From assembly GCA_017404585.1 (NCBI GenBank), contig JAFRCB010000165.1, forward strand, positions 1 through 7,395: a stretch of 7,395 nucleotides of DNA. The letters run 5' to 3'. Source of the stretch: Lachnospiraceae bacterium. Lineage in GTDB: Bacteria; Bacillota; Clostridia; Lachnospirales; Lachnospiraceae. The notes under the pieces were generated by a model, which did not search any database, had not been told where the DNA came from, and worked only from the letters and a program-made list of their open reading frames with translations. The translations under genes and the position numbers were made by a program. Positions 1 to 6,096 of the stretch are shown here, piece after piece (within the stretch, counting starts at the first letter, position 1; every line of letters starts with the position of its first letter).

Positions 1-458
1 ATGTTGTGCTCGGAATAGGTGATGAGGCCGTAAGTGATTTCCTGCTTGAGGAGCAGCTGCATAATTCTCGGAACTCTGGCCTCGTAAGTACGGAAAGTGA
101 ATTTGGGATACTTCTCACGAAAGGCAGAATAGACATCCGCGAAGAAGATCGCGCCTTTTTCCGGTGTAAAGGCAATCGAAATCTCGCCAGCATCGTTACG
201 TGCGATGTCCTGAATGATTTTGTATGTGTCATCTTTCATCTTCAGCATCTCGCGTGCGGTCATTACATATGCATTTCCCGCCGGAGTCAGTTCCAGCGAG
301 TGGTATTTTCTTTCAAATAACGGCGTGCCAAGCCCCTTTTCGAGCCGAAGCAGCTGCTGATTCAGGGCAGACTGGGTGAGAAATTTTCGCTCGGCTGCCC
401 TTGCTATGTTTTTCTCCTCTGCGATTGCAATTATATTCTCAAGCTGTGATAGATCCAT
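1..458 (-). CDS. LysR-type transcriptional regulator, N-terminal part (gene runs off the left edge)
   Basis: The reverse strand encodes 152 codons, beginning MDLSQLENIIAIAEEKNIAR, and stays open to the window edge. Residues 1-60 are a typical LysR winged helix-turn-helix: an N-terminal helix, then AAERKFLTQSALNQQLLRLE as the turn and recognition helix, then LGTPLFER and the wing LELTPAGNAY. Residues 60-90 fit the linker helix, and the last part (GEISIAFTPEKGAIFF) begins the effector-binding domain. Most family members are about 300 residues, so roughly half is missing here. The start is supported by GGAAGGG (466-472) seven bases upstream. The gene is divergent from the tctCBA-hydrolase operon, the usual place for a LysR activator of a transport operon, so it probably senses the transported compound or a derivative and also controls itself. 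Family assignment is secure; target and ligand are inferred. Confidence 0.93.
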   Translation of the reverse strand, partial: MDLSQLENIIAIAEEKNIARAAERKFLTQSALNQQLLRLEKGLGTPLFERKYHSLELTPAGNAYVMTAREMLKMKDDTYKIIQDIARNDAGEISIAFTPEKGAIFFADVYSAFREKYPKFTFRTYEARVPRIMQLLLKQEITYGLITYSEHN

Positions 459-500
459 ATAATTACCCTTCCGTATATAATGTGAAAATCTGTCTAAATG

Positions 501-595
501 AAGCACGAGTGTCATAGCCCCCTCGCCACAATGCTCCGAGGATAAAGCACGAGTGTCATATCTCCCTCGTCCCTATACTCCGTGGACAAAGCACT
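501..595. repeat. 44-bp tandem repeat, two full units and the start of a third
   Basis: Unit 1 (501-544) and unit 2 (545-588) both open with AAGCACGAGTGTCATA, and they stay alignable to the end (CCCTCG, then CTCCG and a purine-rich tail). A third unit begins at 589 with AAGCAC and then diverges. Unit 1 also contains CCTCG...CGAGG, which could fold as a hairpin; unit 2 keeps it imperfectly (CCTCG...CGTGG). The period is close to four helical turns, which would put bound proteins on nearly the same face. It may be a set of operators for the regulator's own gene or a recent duplication. Confidence 0.85.
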
Positions 596-646
596 GACAG
601 CAATGGTTTTAGCTGACTCCAGTGTATTGTGAGCCCATCACTACGC

Positions 647-748
647 TAAGTGACTCAAATATATTAAGTGATATCAGCCCCTTACTGCGCAATATAGACT
701 TAATTAGATTAAGTCATAACATTAAATACTCTAATTTGTGCTAAGTCA
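647..748. promoter_or_regulatory. Cluster of four TAAGTSA boxes, probable LysR-type binding region
   Basis: The heptamer TAAGTGA or TAAGTCA occurs on the plus strand at 647-653, 665-671, 710-716 and 742-748. An inverted arm GACTTAA lies at 697-703. The last box directly follows the putative -35 hexamer of the tctC promoter. LysR activators typically occupy a palindromic recognition site plus activation half-sites reaching the -35, and this spread matches. That the neighbouring LysR protein binds here is inferred. Confidence 0.55.
697..715. promoter_or_regulatory. Perfect 19-bp palindrome, candidate LysR recognition site
   Basis: GACTTAATTAGATTAAGTC has perfect 7-bp arms around a 5-bp centre and includes the T-N11-A pattern of LysR recognition sites. 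It ends 20 bp before the putative -35 at 736, a usual distance for activation. No T-run follows, so it is unlikely to be a terminator. It is the strongest single operator candidate in the spacer. Confidence 0.6.
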
Positions 749-764
749 ATTACTATTTTATAAT
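736..764 (+). promoter_or_regulatory. Sigma-A-like promoter of the tctCBA-hydrolase operon
   Basis: A perfect -10 TATAAT (759-764) lies 17 bp after a weak -35, TTGTGC (736-741), which matches the consensus only in its first three bases and its first neighbours poorly. A good -10 with a poor -35 next to operator-like boxes is typical of an activator-dependent promoter. Transcription would start near 771, leaving a leader of about 48 bases. Confidence 0.6.
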
Positions 765-818
765 AAAGACAACTTGAAGACAAGATCAATTCTTATTCAC
801 TTATTAAGGAGGAAAAAC

Positions 819-1880
819 ATGAAGAAGAGAATTGCACTGGGACTTGCAGCACTTATGACAGTATGTTCCATGATGGGATGCGGCTCATCATCCTCATCAG
901 GCAGCGCAGCACCGGCAGGCGGCGCAGACACAGCTGAATCCGGCGCAGCAGCAACAGCAGATGTTGCAGCGGCAGCACTTCCGAAGAACATCACAGTTCA
1001 GGTACCGGCCAAGGCAGGCGGCGGTACAGACGTTATGGCAAGAGCACTCACACAGCAGATCACATCCGACACCGGCTCCAACATGACAGTTGTCAACAAC
1101 ATGGACGGCAACGGCGTCGTAGCGATGGAGACAGTTCGAAACGCCAAGGGCGACGGCTCCACAATTCTTCAGTATCACACATCCATGCTGATCGCGACAG
1201 CTACCGGTGTTTATGATCATGATATTCTTGATGACTTCACAGTCATCGGCATTGCACAGGGCACAGAGAAGGCTCAGTACTGCCTCGTTACAAACGGCGA
1301 GTCCGATCTGGACACACTTGACAAGTTCATTGAGTATGGCAAGAACAATGAGATCAAGATCGGTGTTCAGACAGGTGGCTCCATGCATATCGTTTCCGGT
1401 CTGATGGCTAAGGCTACAGGCATCCAGGCAAAATTTGTTGAAGCCGGTTCCGACACAGAGAAGCTTACAGCTCTCGTAGGCAACACAATCGACGCCTGCA
1501 TCGTCAACGTAAATCAGGCAGCTCAGTACGTCGAGTCCGGCAAGGCTCACGGCCTCGCAGTTGTAACTAACGGCGAAGAGGGCGCTAAGTCAACAGTTCT
1601 TCCGGATCTTCCGTCATTTGACGAGCTCGGCTATGCTGTTAACTTCACAACACTTACAATTATCGCCGGCCCGAAGGATATGGACGCGGGCGTTGCAAAG
1701 GGCCTGTATGATGCATTTGCAGCAGCTGCACAGGCTGACGCAGTTAATGAAGTTCTTGAGCCGGCCGGCATGGCCATGGTCTTCTACGATCAGGAAGAAG
1801 GCATCAAGCAGCTCGAAGCTCAGAAAGAAATGATCAACAGCCTTGTTGATGAGCTTGGTCTTGCTCAGAAACTGGAATGA
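819..1880 (+). CDS. tctC: TctC-family solute-binding lipoprotein of a tripartite tricarboxylate transporter
   Basis: This 353-residue protein binds the transported solute outside the membrane and delivers it to TctA/TctB. Residues 1-20 are a lipoprotein signal (MKKR, hydrophobic core, then SMMG before Cys21, a slightly unusual lipobox). Residues 22-53 are a Ser/Ala/Gly-rich flexible tether. The mature domain shows family signatures: VPAKAGGGTD (62-71), VVNNMDGNGV (91-100), then KIGVQTGGSMH, and a later ALVGNTIDA segment and LPDLPSFDELGY near the end. The start at 819 is fixed by AAGGAGG (806-812) six bases upstream and by the signal peptide; the frame is open further upstream but without support. 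It is first in the operon, as is common. Lipid anchoring fits a cell with one membrane. Family is certain; the ligand (tricarboxylate, dicarboxylate or aromatic acid) cannot be read from sequence. Confidence 0.95.
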   Translation: MKKRIALGLAALMTVCSMMGCGSSSSSGSAAPAGGADTAESGAAATADVAAAALPKNITVQVPAKAGGGTDVMARALTQQITSDTGSNMTVVNNMDGNGVVAMETVRNAKGDGSTILQYHTSMLIATATGVYDHDILDDFTVIGIAQGTEKAQYCLVTNGESDLDTLDKFIEYGKNNEIKIGVQTGGSMHIVSGLMAKATGIQAKFVEAGSDTEKLTALVGNTIDACIVNVNQAAQYVESGKAHGLAVVTNGEEGAKSTVLPDLPSFDELGYAVNFTTLTIIAGPKDMDAGVAKGLYDAFAAAAQADAVNEVLEPAGMAMVFYDQEEGIKQLEAQKEMINSLVDELGLAQKLE

Positions 1881-1902
1881 TTCTGCATAAGAGTTAAATT
1901 TA

Positions 1903-1928
1903 GGAGGCGGGTGGCAACATCCGCCTCC
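1903..1928 (+). promoter_or_regulatory. Perfect 8-bp hairpin between tctC and tctB
   Basis: GGAGGCGG (1903-1910) and CCGCCTCC (1921-1928) are exact reverse complements around a 10-base loop. There is no T-tract; the tctB ribosome binding site GGAGGT follows directly at 1929. The position suggests a stabilising 3' end for a tctC-only transcript, or a switch affecting access to the tctB ribosome binding site, since CCTCC can also pair with GGAGG on its other side. Confidence 0.65.
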
Positions 1929-1934
1929 GGAGGT
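1929..1934 (+). promoter_or_regulatory. Ribosome binding site that fixes the tctB start
   Basis: GGAGGT lies six bases before ATG 1941, an ideal distance. The alternative in-frame GTG at 1911 has AGGAGG only three bases upstream, and both it and that sequence fall within the hairpin. ATG 1941 is therefore preferred. Confidence 0.75.
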
Positions 1935-1940
1935 AAAAAG

Positions 1941-2405
1941 ATGAAATTATCACGTGATCAGATTGTCGGCGCACTGATTGTTATCCTCGGTGTGTTCGTA
2001 TTTGTCATGATTAGTTCTTTTAAGGTCCCATTCACACTGGCTTACCCGGGACCGAAAGCCCTGCCCGGACTGGCTGCGATCGGCTTTATTATCTGCGGTG
2101 CGGGTATATTTGTAGAAGGGATGAAGAAGACAGAAGAGGAGAAGGTCTACATGGTGAAAGCAGGCTGGATCCGCTTGGGCATCAATCTTCTTGCTCTTAT
2201 GGCCTATGTACTTGCAATGAAATTCGTAGGATATTTCATCGCAACTCCCATTTTCCTGTATGGTCTCTGCACATGGTATGCAAATGGATATGAGACTAAG
2301 CTCTGGCAGCGCATCCTTTTCGCAGCGGCTGTCACAGCTGTCATCTATCTTGTATACGTTATGGCCTTCGGTTATCAGCTTCCGGCCGGCGAGCTTTTCG
2401 GCTAA
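1941..2405 (+). CDS. tctB: TctB-family small membrane subunit of the tripartite tricarboxylate transporter
   Basis: This 154-residue integral membrane protein is the small, poorly conserved subunit that partners TctA. Hydrophobic segments lie at about 8-26, 42-60, 77-95, 96-114 and 124-143; four or five cross the membrane, as is usual for TctB. Recognisable features are the PGPKALPGL turn after the first helix, a charged loop (MKKTEEEK, 61-68), GYFIATPIFLYGL (97-109) and the C-terminal FGYQLPAGELFG. Sequence alone would support the call only moderately, but its place between tctC and tctA and its length make it firm. The spacing is 60 bp after tctC, containing a hairpin, and 15 bp before tctA. 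The function of TctB is not well defined in the family; it is needed for transport. Confidence 0.92.
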   Translation: MKLSRDQIVGALIVILGVFVFVMISSFKVPFTLAYPGPKALPGLAAIGFIICGAGIFVEGMKKTEEEKVYMVKAGWIRLGINLLALMAYVLAMKFVGYFIATPIFLYGLCTWYANGYETKLWQRILFAAAVTAVIYLVYVMAFGYQLPAGELFG

Positions 2406-2420
2406 GGGAGGAGAGAAGAT

Positions 2421-3914
2421 ATGGCACAATATGCATCTTATATTATTTCACAGATAACAAACCCACTCTCACTCATTCTCCTTCTGGCCGGCAATGTAAT
2501 CGGTATGGTCTTCGGCGCAATCCCCGGCCTCAACGGAACCATGGCCGTTATGCTTTTCATGCCGCTGACATTTGGCATGCAGACCGGACCGGCAATCGTA
2601 TTCCTTCTCTCGCTGTGGATCGGCGGCTGCTCCGGTGGTTTCATCGGATCCGTTCTTCTCGGTATTCCGGGTTCTCCGTCATCTGTCGCAACATGCTTTG
2701 ACGGTCATCCGATGGCCAAGAAGGGCATGGCAGGCAGAGCACTCGCAATCGGTATGGTCGCCTCCTGTATAGGTACGGCGGGCAGCGCAATCGCAGGCGC
2801 GTTTTTGGCTCAGACTGTGGCGGATATTGCATTTGCAATTGGACCGTGGGAATACTTCGGACTCTGCTTCGTGGCCATCACAATGGTCCTTGCAATCTCC
2901 AAAGGCAACATGCTGAAGGGTCTGACCAGCGCGTGCATCGGCCTTCTCTTCGCATCCGTCGGCTTTTCACCAATTGATGCGCAGGCTCGTTTTACATTTG
3001 ACAACATGTACCTCATGGGCGGTCTGGGAATGACCACCGTTCTGATCGGTATTTTCGGTGTCGCGGCCATGGTTGAAGCGCACGCCAAGGGCTTTGATCC
3101 GCTCCCGGAAGTCGACACAGGAATGATCAAGGGCATCGGAATCAAGATGTCCGACATCATGGAAAATATTGTCAACATCATTCGTTCTTTCCTGATCGGT
3201 CTCGGCATCGGCTTCCTGCCCGGCATGGGCGCAGGCCTCTCGAACCTGGTCGCTTACTCAGTCGCAAAGAACAACTCCAAGCATCCTGAGACGTTCGGTA
3301 CCGGCAATCCGGAAGGTGTGTGGGCATCCGAGTGCTCAAACAATGCGTCCATCGGAGGTGCTATGATCCCGATGGCAGCTCTCGGTATTCCGGGCGACTC
3401 CGCTACAGCGCTCCTTATCGGCGCTCTGACCATCCACGGTCTTGAGATGGGACCGATGGTCTTCAGGAATTCAGGCGACATTGTCTACCTCATGTTCACG
3501 ACAGTCGCGATCTGCGCGTTGGTGTGCTTCGTACTGCAGGCTCTCGGCATGAGAGTTTTCCCGCTGATCCTCAAGGTTCCGTATCACTTCATGTATCCGG
3601 CCCTCATTGTGATCTCACTGATCAGTGCATACGTGGATTCTTCGAGCCTTTACAAATGCGGCATGATGATTTTCTTCTGCATCGTCGGTCTCATCATGTC
3701 CTTCGGCGGGCTTCCGCAGTCTCCGCTGATTCTGGCCTTCATACTTGGTCCAACACTTGAGAGCAACATGCTGAAAGCCTTCCAGAACACAGGAACCATT
3801 TCAACATTCTTCACAAGACCGCTGTCCTGCATTTTCATGATTATTGGTATAGCGTGCGTGTTCTCACCGATACTGAAGGCTGCATTTGCAAAAATCAAGA
3901 GAAATAAGGCCTGA
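2421..3914 (+). CDS. tctA: TctA-family large membrane subunit of the tripartite tricarboxylate transporter
   Basis: This 497-residue protein is the main translocating subunit, driven by an ion gradient in characterised systems. The length is typical of the family (about 500). Both family signatures are present: GAIPGLNGTMAVMLFMPLTF (32-51) followed by GIPGSPSSVATCFDGHPMAKKG (81-102), and in the second half FLPGMGAGLSNLVAYSVAK with FGTGNPEGVWASECSNN and ALGIPGDSATALLIGAL (about 258-340). The paired PG motifs show the internal two-fold repeat. Ten or more hydrophobic segments cover the sequence. The start is supported by GGGAGGAG (2406-2413) seven bases upstream. It begins 15 bp after tctB and ends 18 bp before the hydrolase gene. 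No frameshift or missing motif is seen, so the transporter should work. Confidence 0.97.
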   Translation: MAQYASYIISQITNPLSLILLLAGNVIGMVFGAIPGLNGTMAVMLFMPLTFGMQTGPAIVFLLSLWIGGCSGGFIGSVLLGIPGSPSSVATCFDGHPMAKKGMAGRALAIGMVASCIGTAGSAIAGAFLAQTVADIAFAIGPWEYFGLCFVAITMVLAISKGNMLKGLTSACIGLLFASVGFSPIDAQARFTFDNMYLMGGLGMTTVLIGIFGVAAMVEAHAKGFDPLPEVDTGMIKGIGIKMSDIMENIVNIIRSFLIGLGIGFLPGMGAGLSNLVAYSVAKNNSKHPETFGTGNPEGVWASECSNNASIGGAMIPMAALGIPGDSATALLIGALTIHGLEMGPMVFRNSGDIVYLMFTTVAICALVCFVLQALGMRVFPLILKVPYHFMYPALIVISLISAYVDSSSLYKCGMMIFFCIVGLIMSFGGLPQSPLILAFILGPTLESNMLKAFQNTGTISTFFTRPLSCIFMIIGIACVFSPILKAAFAKIKRNKA

Positions 3915-3932
3915 TAGAAAGAGAGGTTACAG

Positions 3933-4769
3933 ATGGCATTCAGATGTTCAAAGGCGCTTCCGCACCCTGTTGAAACACTTGTAAGCGAGCCCTGGACGAT
4001 TGCTGTAAAGCCGTTCCAGGTATCCCCGCAGACCTACTATGTGTCGGGACAAAAATGGGTCGGAGCCTACCTGATTGACACAGGCGACGGGCTGATTCTT
4101 ATTGACACTGCAATTCCGGAATCTGATTATCTGCTGGTCGATTCGATTTATAAGCTCGGATACAAGCCGACGGATATCAAGAAGATCCTGATCAGCCATG
4201 CGCATTTTGATCACATGGGCGCAGCGATGGCCATGAAGCAGCTGACAGGCGCTCCGCTCTACATCTCGAAAGAGGACGCAGCCTTCATTGAAGCCTGCGA
4301 GGAGGAGACATATATTCCGGATTCGGGATCGCATGTACAGCACATCGACAAGTTTGATTATTTTTATGACGATGACACTCGCATCGAGCTCGGAAACATA
4401 AGCATCCGCACGATGCTGACCCCCGGCCACACGATCGGCTGCACAAGTTTCTTCTGGGAGGAGAAGAATCCTGTGACAGGAGACGTCTATACGGTGGCTA
4501 TGCACGGCGGTGTAGGTGCAAATACAATGAACGACGAGTATTATTCCACCTCAAAGTATCTGACACCGGATCTTCGCGACCGATTCTTTGCGGATGCGGA
4601 CAAGGTTGCAGGGATTCATGTTGACATTGCCCTTCCGTCTCATCCGAATCAGATCGAGATCATGGACAGGGCCGGTACTTACACGCATGAGTCACAGCCA
4701 TATCTTGATGAGACAGTGTGGGCTGACTTTGTGAGGGAGAGAGTGCGTCAGGTGAAGGTATTAATGTGA
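3933..4769 (+). CDS. Metallo-beta-lactamase-fold hydrolase encoded with the TTT transporter
   Basis: This 278-residue protein is probably a cytoplasmic zinc hydrolase; no signal peptide is visible. It has the fold's opening strands (AYLIDTGDGLILIDTA, 45-60), the metal motif HAHFDH with His89, His91, Asp93 and His94, then His166 in TPGHTIG and His237 in LPSHPN. The bridging Asp or Cys usual in most hydrolases or B1 enzymes is not apparent between them; the region reads VAMHGGVGANT. This ligand set, HHH plus DHH, resembles subclass B3 beta-lactamases and relatives. AGAGGT six bases upstream supports the start, and the 18-bp gap after tctA implies co-transcription. I infer action on the imported solute, for example opening an ester, lactone or amide. 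A true beta-lactamase role is unlikely for a cytoplasmic enzyme in this operon. The substrate is unknown. Confidence 0.9.
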   Translation: MAFRCSKALPHPVETLVSEPWTIAVKPFQVSPQTYYVSGQKWVGAYLIDTGDGLILIDTAIPESDYLLVDSIYKLGYKPTDIKKILISHAHFDHMGAAMAMKQLTGAPLYISKEDAAFIEACEEETYIPDSGSHVQHIDKFDYFYDDDTRIELGNISIRTMLTPGHTIGCTSFFWEEKNPVTGDVYTVAMHGGVGANTMNDEYYSTSKYLTPDLRDRFFADADKVAGIHVDIALPSHPNQIEIMDRAGTYTHESQPYLDETVWADFVRERVRQVKVLM

Positions 4770-4776
4770 GGAAGCA

Positions 4777-4858
4777 GGATTCCACATTGGTGTACCTAGT
4801 GCAACTCTTTATATGACGGATTGAGACTGCCTCCTTCTAGTTTTCTCCAATGTGATCC
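4777..4858. repeat. Long inverted repeat with a 56-base loop in the convergent spacer
   Basis: CACATTGG (4783-4790) is matched by CCAATGTG (4847-4854). Beyond a 2-base bulge (4781-4782) the outer arms GGAT (4777-4780) and ATCC (4855-4858) also pair. The enclosed 56 bases show no clear gene or strong substructure. It could be an RNA 3'-end structure of the operon or the relic of a small mobile repeat. Confidence 0.5.
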
Positions 4859-4870
4859 ATATATGAGCAA

Positions 4871-4896
4871 GGACAGCCGGCGAGAGCCGGCTGTTC
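4871..4896. terminator. Convergent hairpin terminator, probably working in both directions
   Basis: ACAGCCGGC (4873-4881) and GCCGGCTGT (4886-4894) form a perfect 9-bp stem with a GAGA loop. Including a wobble pair and one more G-C pair it reaches 11 bp. It lies 101 bp after the hydrolase stop and 22 bp beyond the acetyltransferase stop. T-runs on either side are poor, so ending may be inefficient or helped by a factor. Confidence 0.65.
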
Positions 4897-4918
4897 GTAG
4901 ATAATATGCAACTGAATA

Positions 4919-5533
4919 TTACGTCAGATTCTCCCAGTCTATTCGCTCGTTTTTATAGAAATACTCACGATCATGCTCAGAGACTTCGCGGAGTACACGA
5001 CATGGATTTCCGACCGCCACCACGTTATCCGGGATATCTTTAGTGACGATACTGCCGGCGCCAATCACGGTGTTCCTACCGATCCTTACACCGGGAAGGA
5101 TGATGACGCCCGCGCAGATCCAGGCATTGTCACCGATGTAGACATCCTTGTTGTACTGGAGACCGCGGCCGCGGAGCTCAGGGTCGATTGGATGGTTGGC
5201 CGTTGTGATCGTGACATTCGGGCCGAACATGACCTTGTCCCCGACATAGATGTGGCCGTCATCGACCAAAGTCAGGTTGAAATTGGCATATACATTGGAG
5301 CCGAGGTGGAGGTTGTGACCGCCCCAATTTGCACGGAAAGGAAGCTCGATATATGAGTTCTCGCCGCACTCGGCAAAGACCTCGTGCATGTACTGCTGCT
5401 TTTTTTCGTAGTCGGATGTCTTCAGTTGGTTGAATTCCCAGAGCTTGTCCTGATACGGAACCTGCTCATTCATAATTTCGGGATCGGCGGGATCATAGAT
5501 CAGGCCTTTGACCATGCGTTCATATTGTGTCAT
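4919..5533 (-). CDS. Maltose/galactoside-type O-acetyltransferase, left-handed beta-helix
   Basis: This 204-residue protein transfers an acetyl group from acetyl-CoA to a sugar hydroxyl in the cytoplasm. Residues 1-55 match the N-terminal helical cap of the Maa/LacA family (MTQYERMVKGLIYDPADPEI, then LWEFNQL). From about residue 60 hexapeptide repeats build the beta-helix (NLHLGSNVYANFNLTLVD, HIYVGDKVMFGPNVTI). His114 in TANHPID is the catalytic histidine position, and NAWICAGVIILPGVRIGRNTVIGAGSIVTKDIP is the acetyl-CoA-binding coil with VAVGNPCRVLRE after it. The length is as expected. GAAAGGA (5541-5547) lies seven bases before the start. It follows the ferredoxin gene by 62 bp with no terminator between, so read-through is likely, though no shared function is evident. 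Whether it prefers maltose, glucose or galactosides cannot be told; close relatives differ. Confidence 0.93.
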   Translation of the reverse strand: MTQYERMVKGLIYDPADPEIMNEQVPYQDKLWEFNQLKTSDYEKKQQYMHEVFAECGENSYIELPFRANWGGHNLHLGSNVYANFNLTLVDDGHIYVGDKVMFGPNVTITTANHPIDPELRGRGLQYNKDVYIGDNAWICAGVIILPGVRIGRNTVIGAGSIVTKDIPDNVVAVGNPCRVLREVSEHDREYFYKNERIDWENLT

Positions 5534-5595
5534 AGTGGTTTCCTTTCGGTTTGTGTAGGGCGGAGTGGCGCAAGAATTTGCTTGGGTCTTGATAA

Positions 5596-6096
5596 TTATA
5601 ATTCATTATCCGGAAGCATGGCAAGAAGCTTCTCCGCTGCCTCTACAGGGAACCCTTCCGGAGGATTTTTGATAAGACTTTCAAGAAGCACATGCGTGTT
5701 GTGACTCTGAGGAAGCATATAACCTGCTTCACGCATGATATCCTCGGCAATGAGCCGCTCGGATTTTGCGACCGCTTTCATAAGGCGGGCGAGACCGTCT
5801 TTGTCTGTGGATGCTGATATTTGCAAAGCGGATTTTTCGGCGTCCAGCTTGCTCTGCGCCAGAGCGTTCAGGGCGTAGCAGACCGAGTCTTTTTTCGGCT
5901 GCTGAGGCGGATAGAACCAGGGGACCATGCTGATCGCACCGCTCGGGCAAGCATCGGCACAGACGCCGCAGCCGGTACATTTGCTTATATCAATGATGCT
6001 GTTCTCTGTATCGGTTGCCCCGGAAGGACATACATAGAGGCACAGACAGTCCTTGGTGCACAGTTTTAAATTTCTGACTGCAAAGGTCTTCATCAT
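5596..6096 (-). CDS. Ferredoxin-like 4Fe-4S protein with a helical C-terminal extension
   Basis: This 166-residue protein probably carries electrons in the cytoplasm. Residues 40-51 are a standard 4Fe-4S motif (CTGCGVCADACP). The first motif, CTKDCLCLYVCP (13-24), is altered: Asp16 stands where the second cysteine is expected and Cys17 follows, giving C-x3-C-x-C-x3-C. Residues 75-166 form a Lys/Glu-rich helical domain without cysteines beyond Cys73 or so, which I do not recognise. The first ATG (6094-6096) shares one base with the stop of the upstream gene (TAATG). A second ATG follows immediately, and AAGGAGGT (6102-6109) serves either. Tight coupling to the two-rubredoxin gene suggests the products work together, perhaps passing electrons to a peroxide- or oxygen-reducing partner. 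The role is inferred; the iron-sulfur nature is secure for the second site. Confidence 0.85.
   Translation of the reverse strand: MMKTFAVRNLKLCTKDCLCLYVCPSGATDTENSIIDISKCTGCGVCADACPSGAISMVPWFYPPQQPKKDSVCYALNALAQSKLDAEKSALQISASTDKDGLARLMKAVAKSERLIAEDIMREAGYMLPQSHNTHVLLESLIKNPPEGFPVEAAEKLLAMLPDNEL

Larger units (their letters stand above)
459..818. other. Divergent regulatory spacer between lysR and tctC
   Basis: This 360-bp stretch has no plausible gene. Its LysR-proximal part (501-595) holds a 44-bp tandem repeat. Its tctC-proximal part (640-765) is AT-rich and holds repeated TAAGTSA boxes, a 19-bp palindrome and a promoter. The 54-bp leader after the promoter ends in a strong ribosome binding site. 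I see no riboswitch fold. The size and density of repeated sites suggest several regulator-binding positions. Confidence 0.8.

Noticed and set aside
738..818. In-frame extension of tctC upstream of 819, starting with a TTG codon
   Set aside because: It overlaps the promoter, and the signal peptide and AAGGAGG both point to ATG 819.
897..1550. Long open frame on the reverse strand within tctC
   Set aside because: It is a shadow of the biased tctC codon use: an implausibly cysteine-rich translation with no ribosome binding site.
1911..1940. GTG start giving tctB ten extra residues
   Set aside because: The ribosome binding site is only three bases away and the GTG sits in the hairpin loop; ATG 1941 has ideal spacing.
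3948..4505. Open frame on the reverse strand opposite the hydrolase gene
   Set aside because: It lies fully within a clear enzyme gene and resembles no known family.
3933..4769. Antibiotic-resistance beta-lactamase
   Set aside because: No export signal is present and the operon is for solute uptake, so the B3-like metal site alone does not support resistance.
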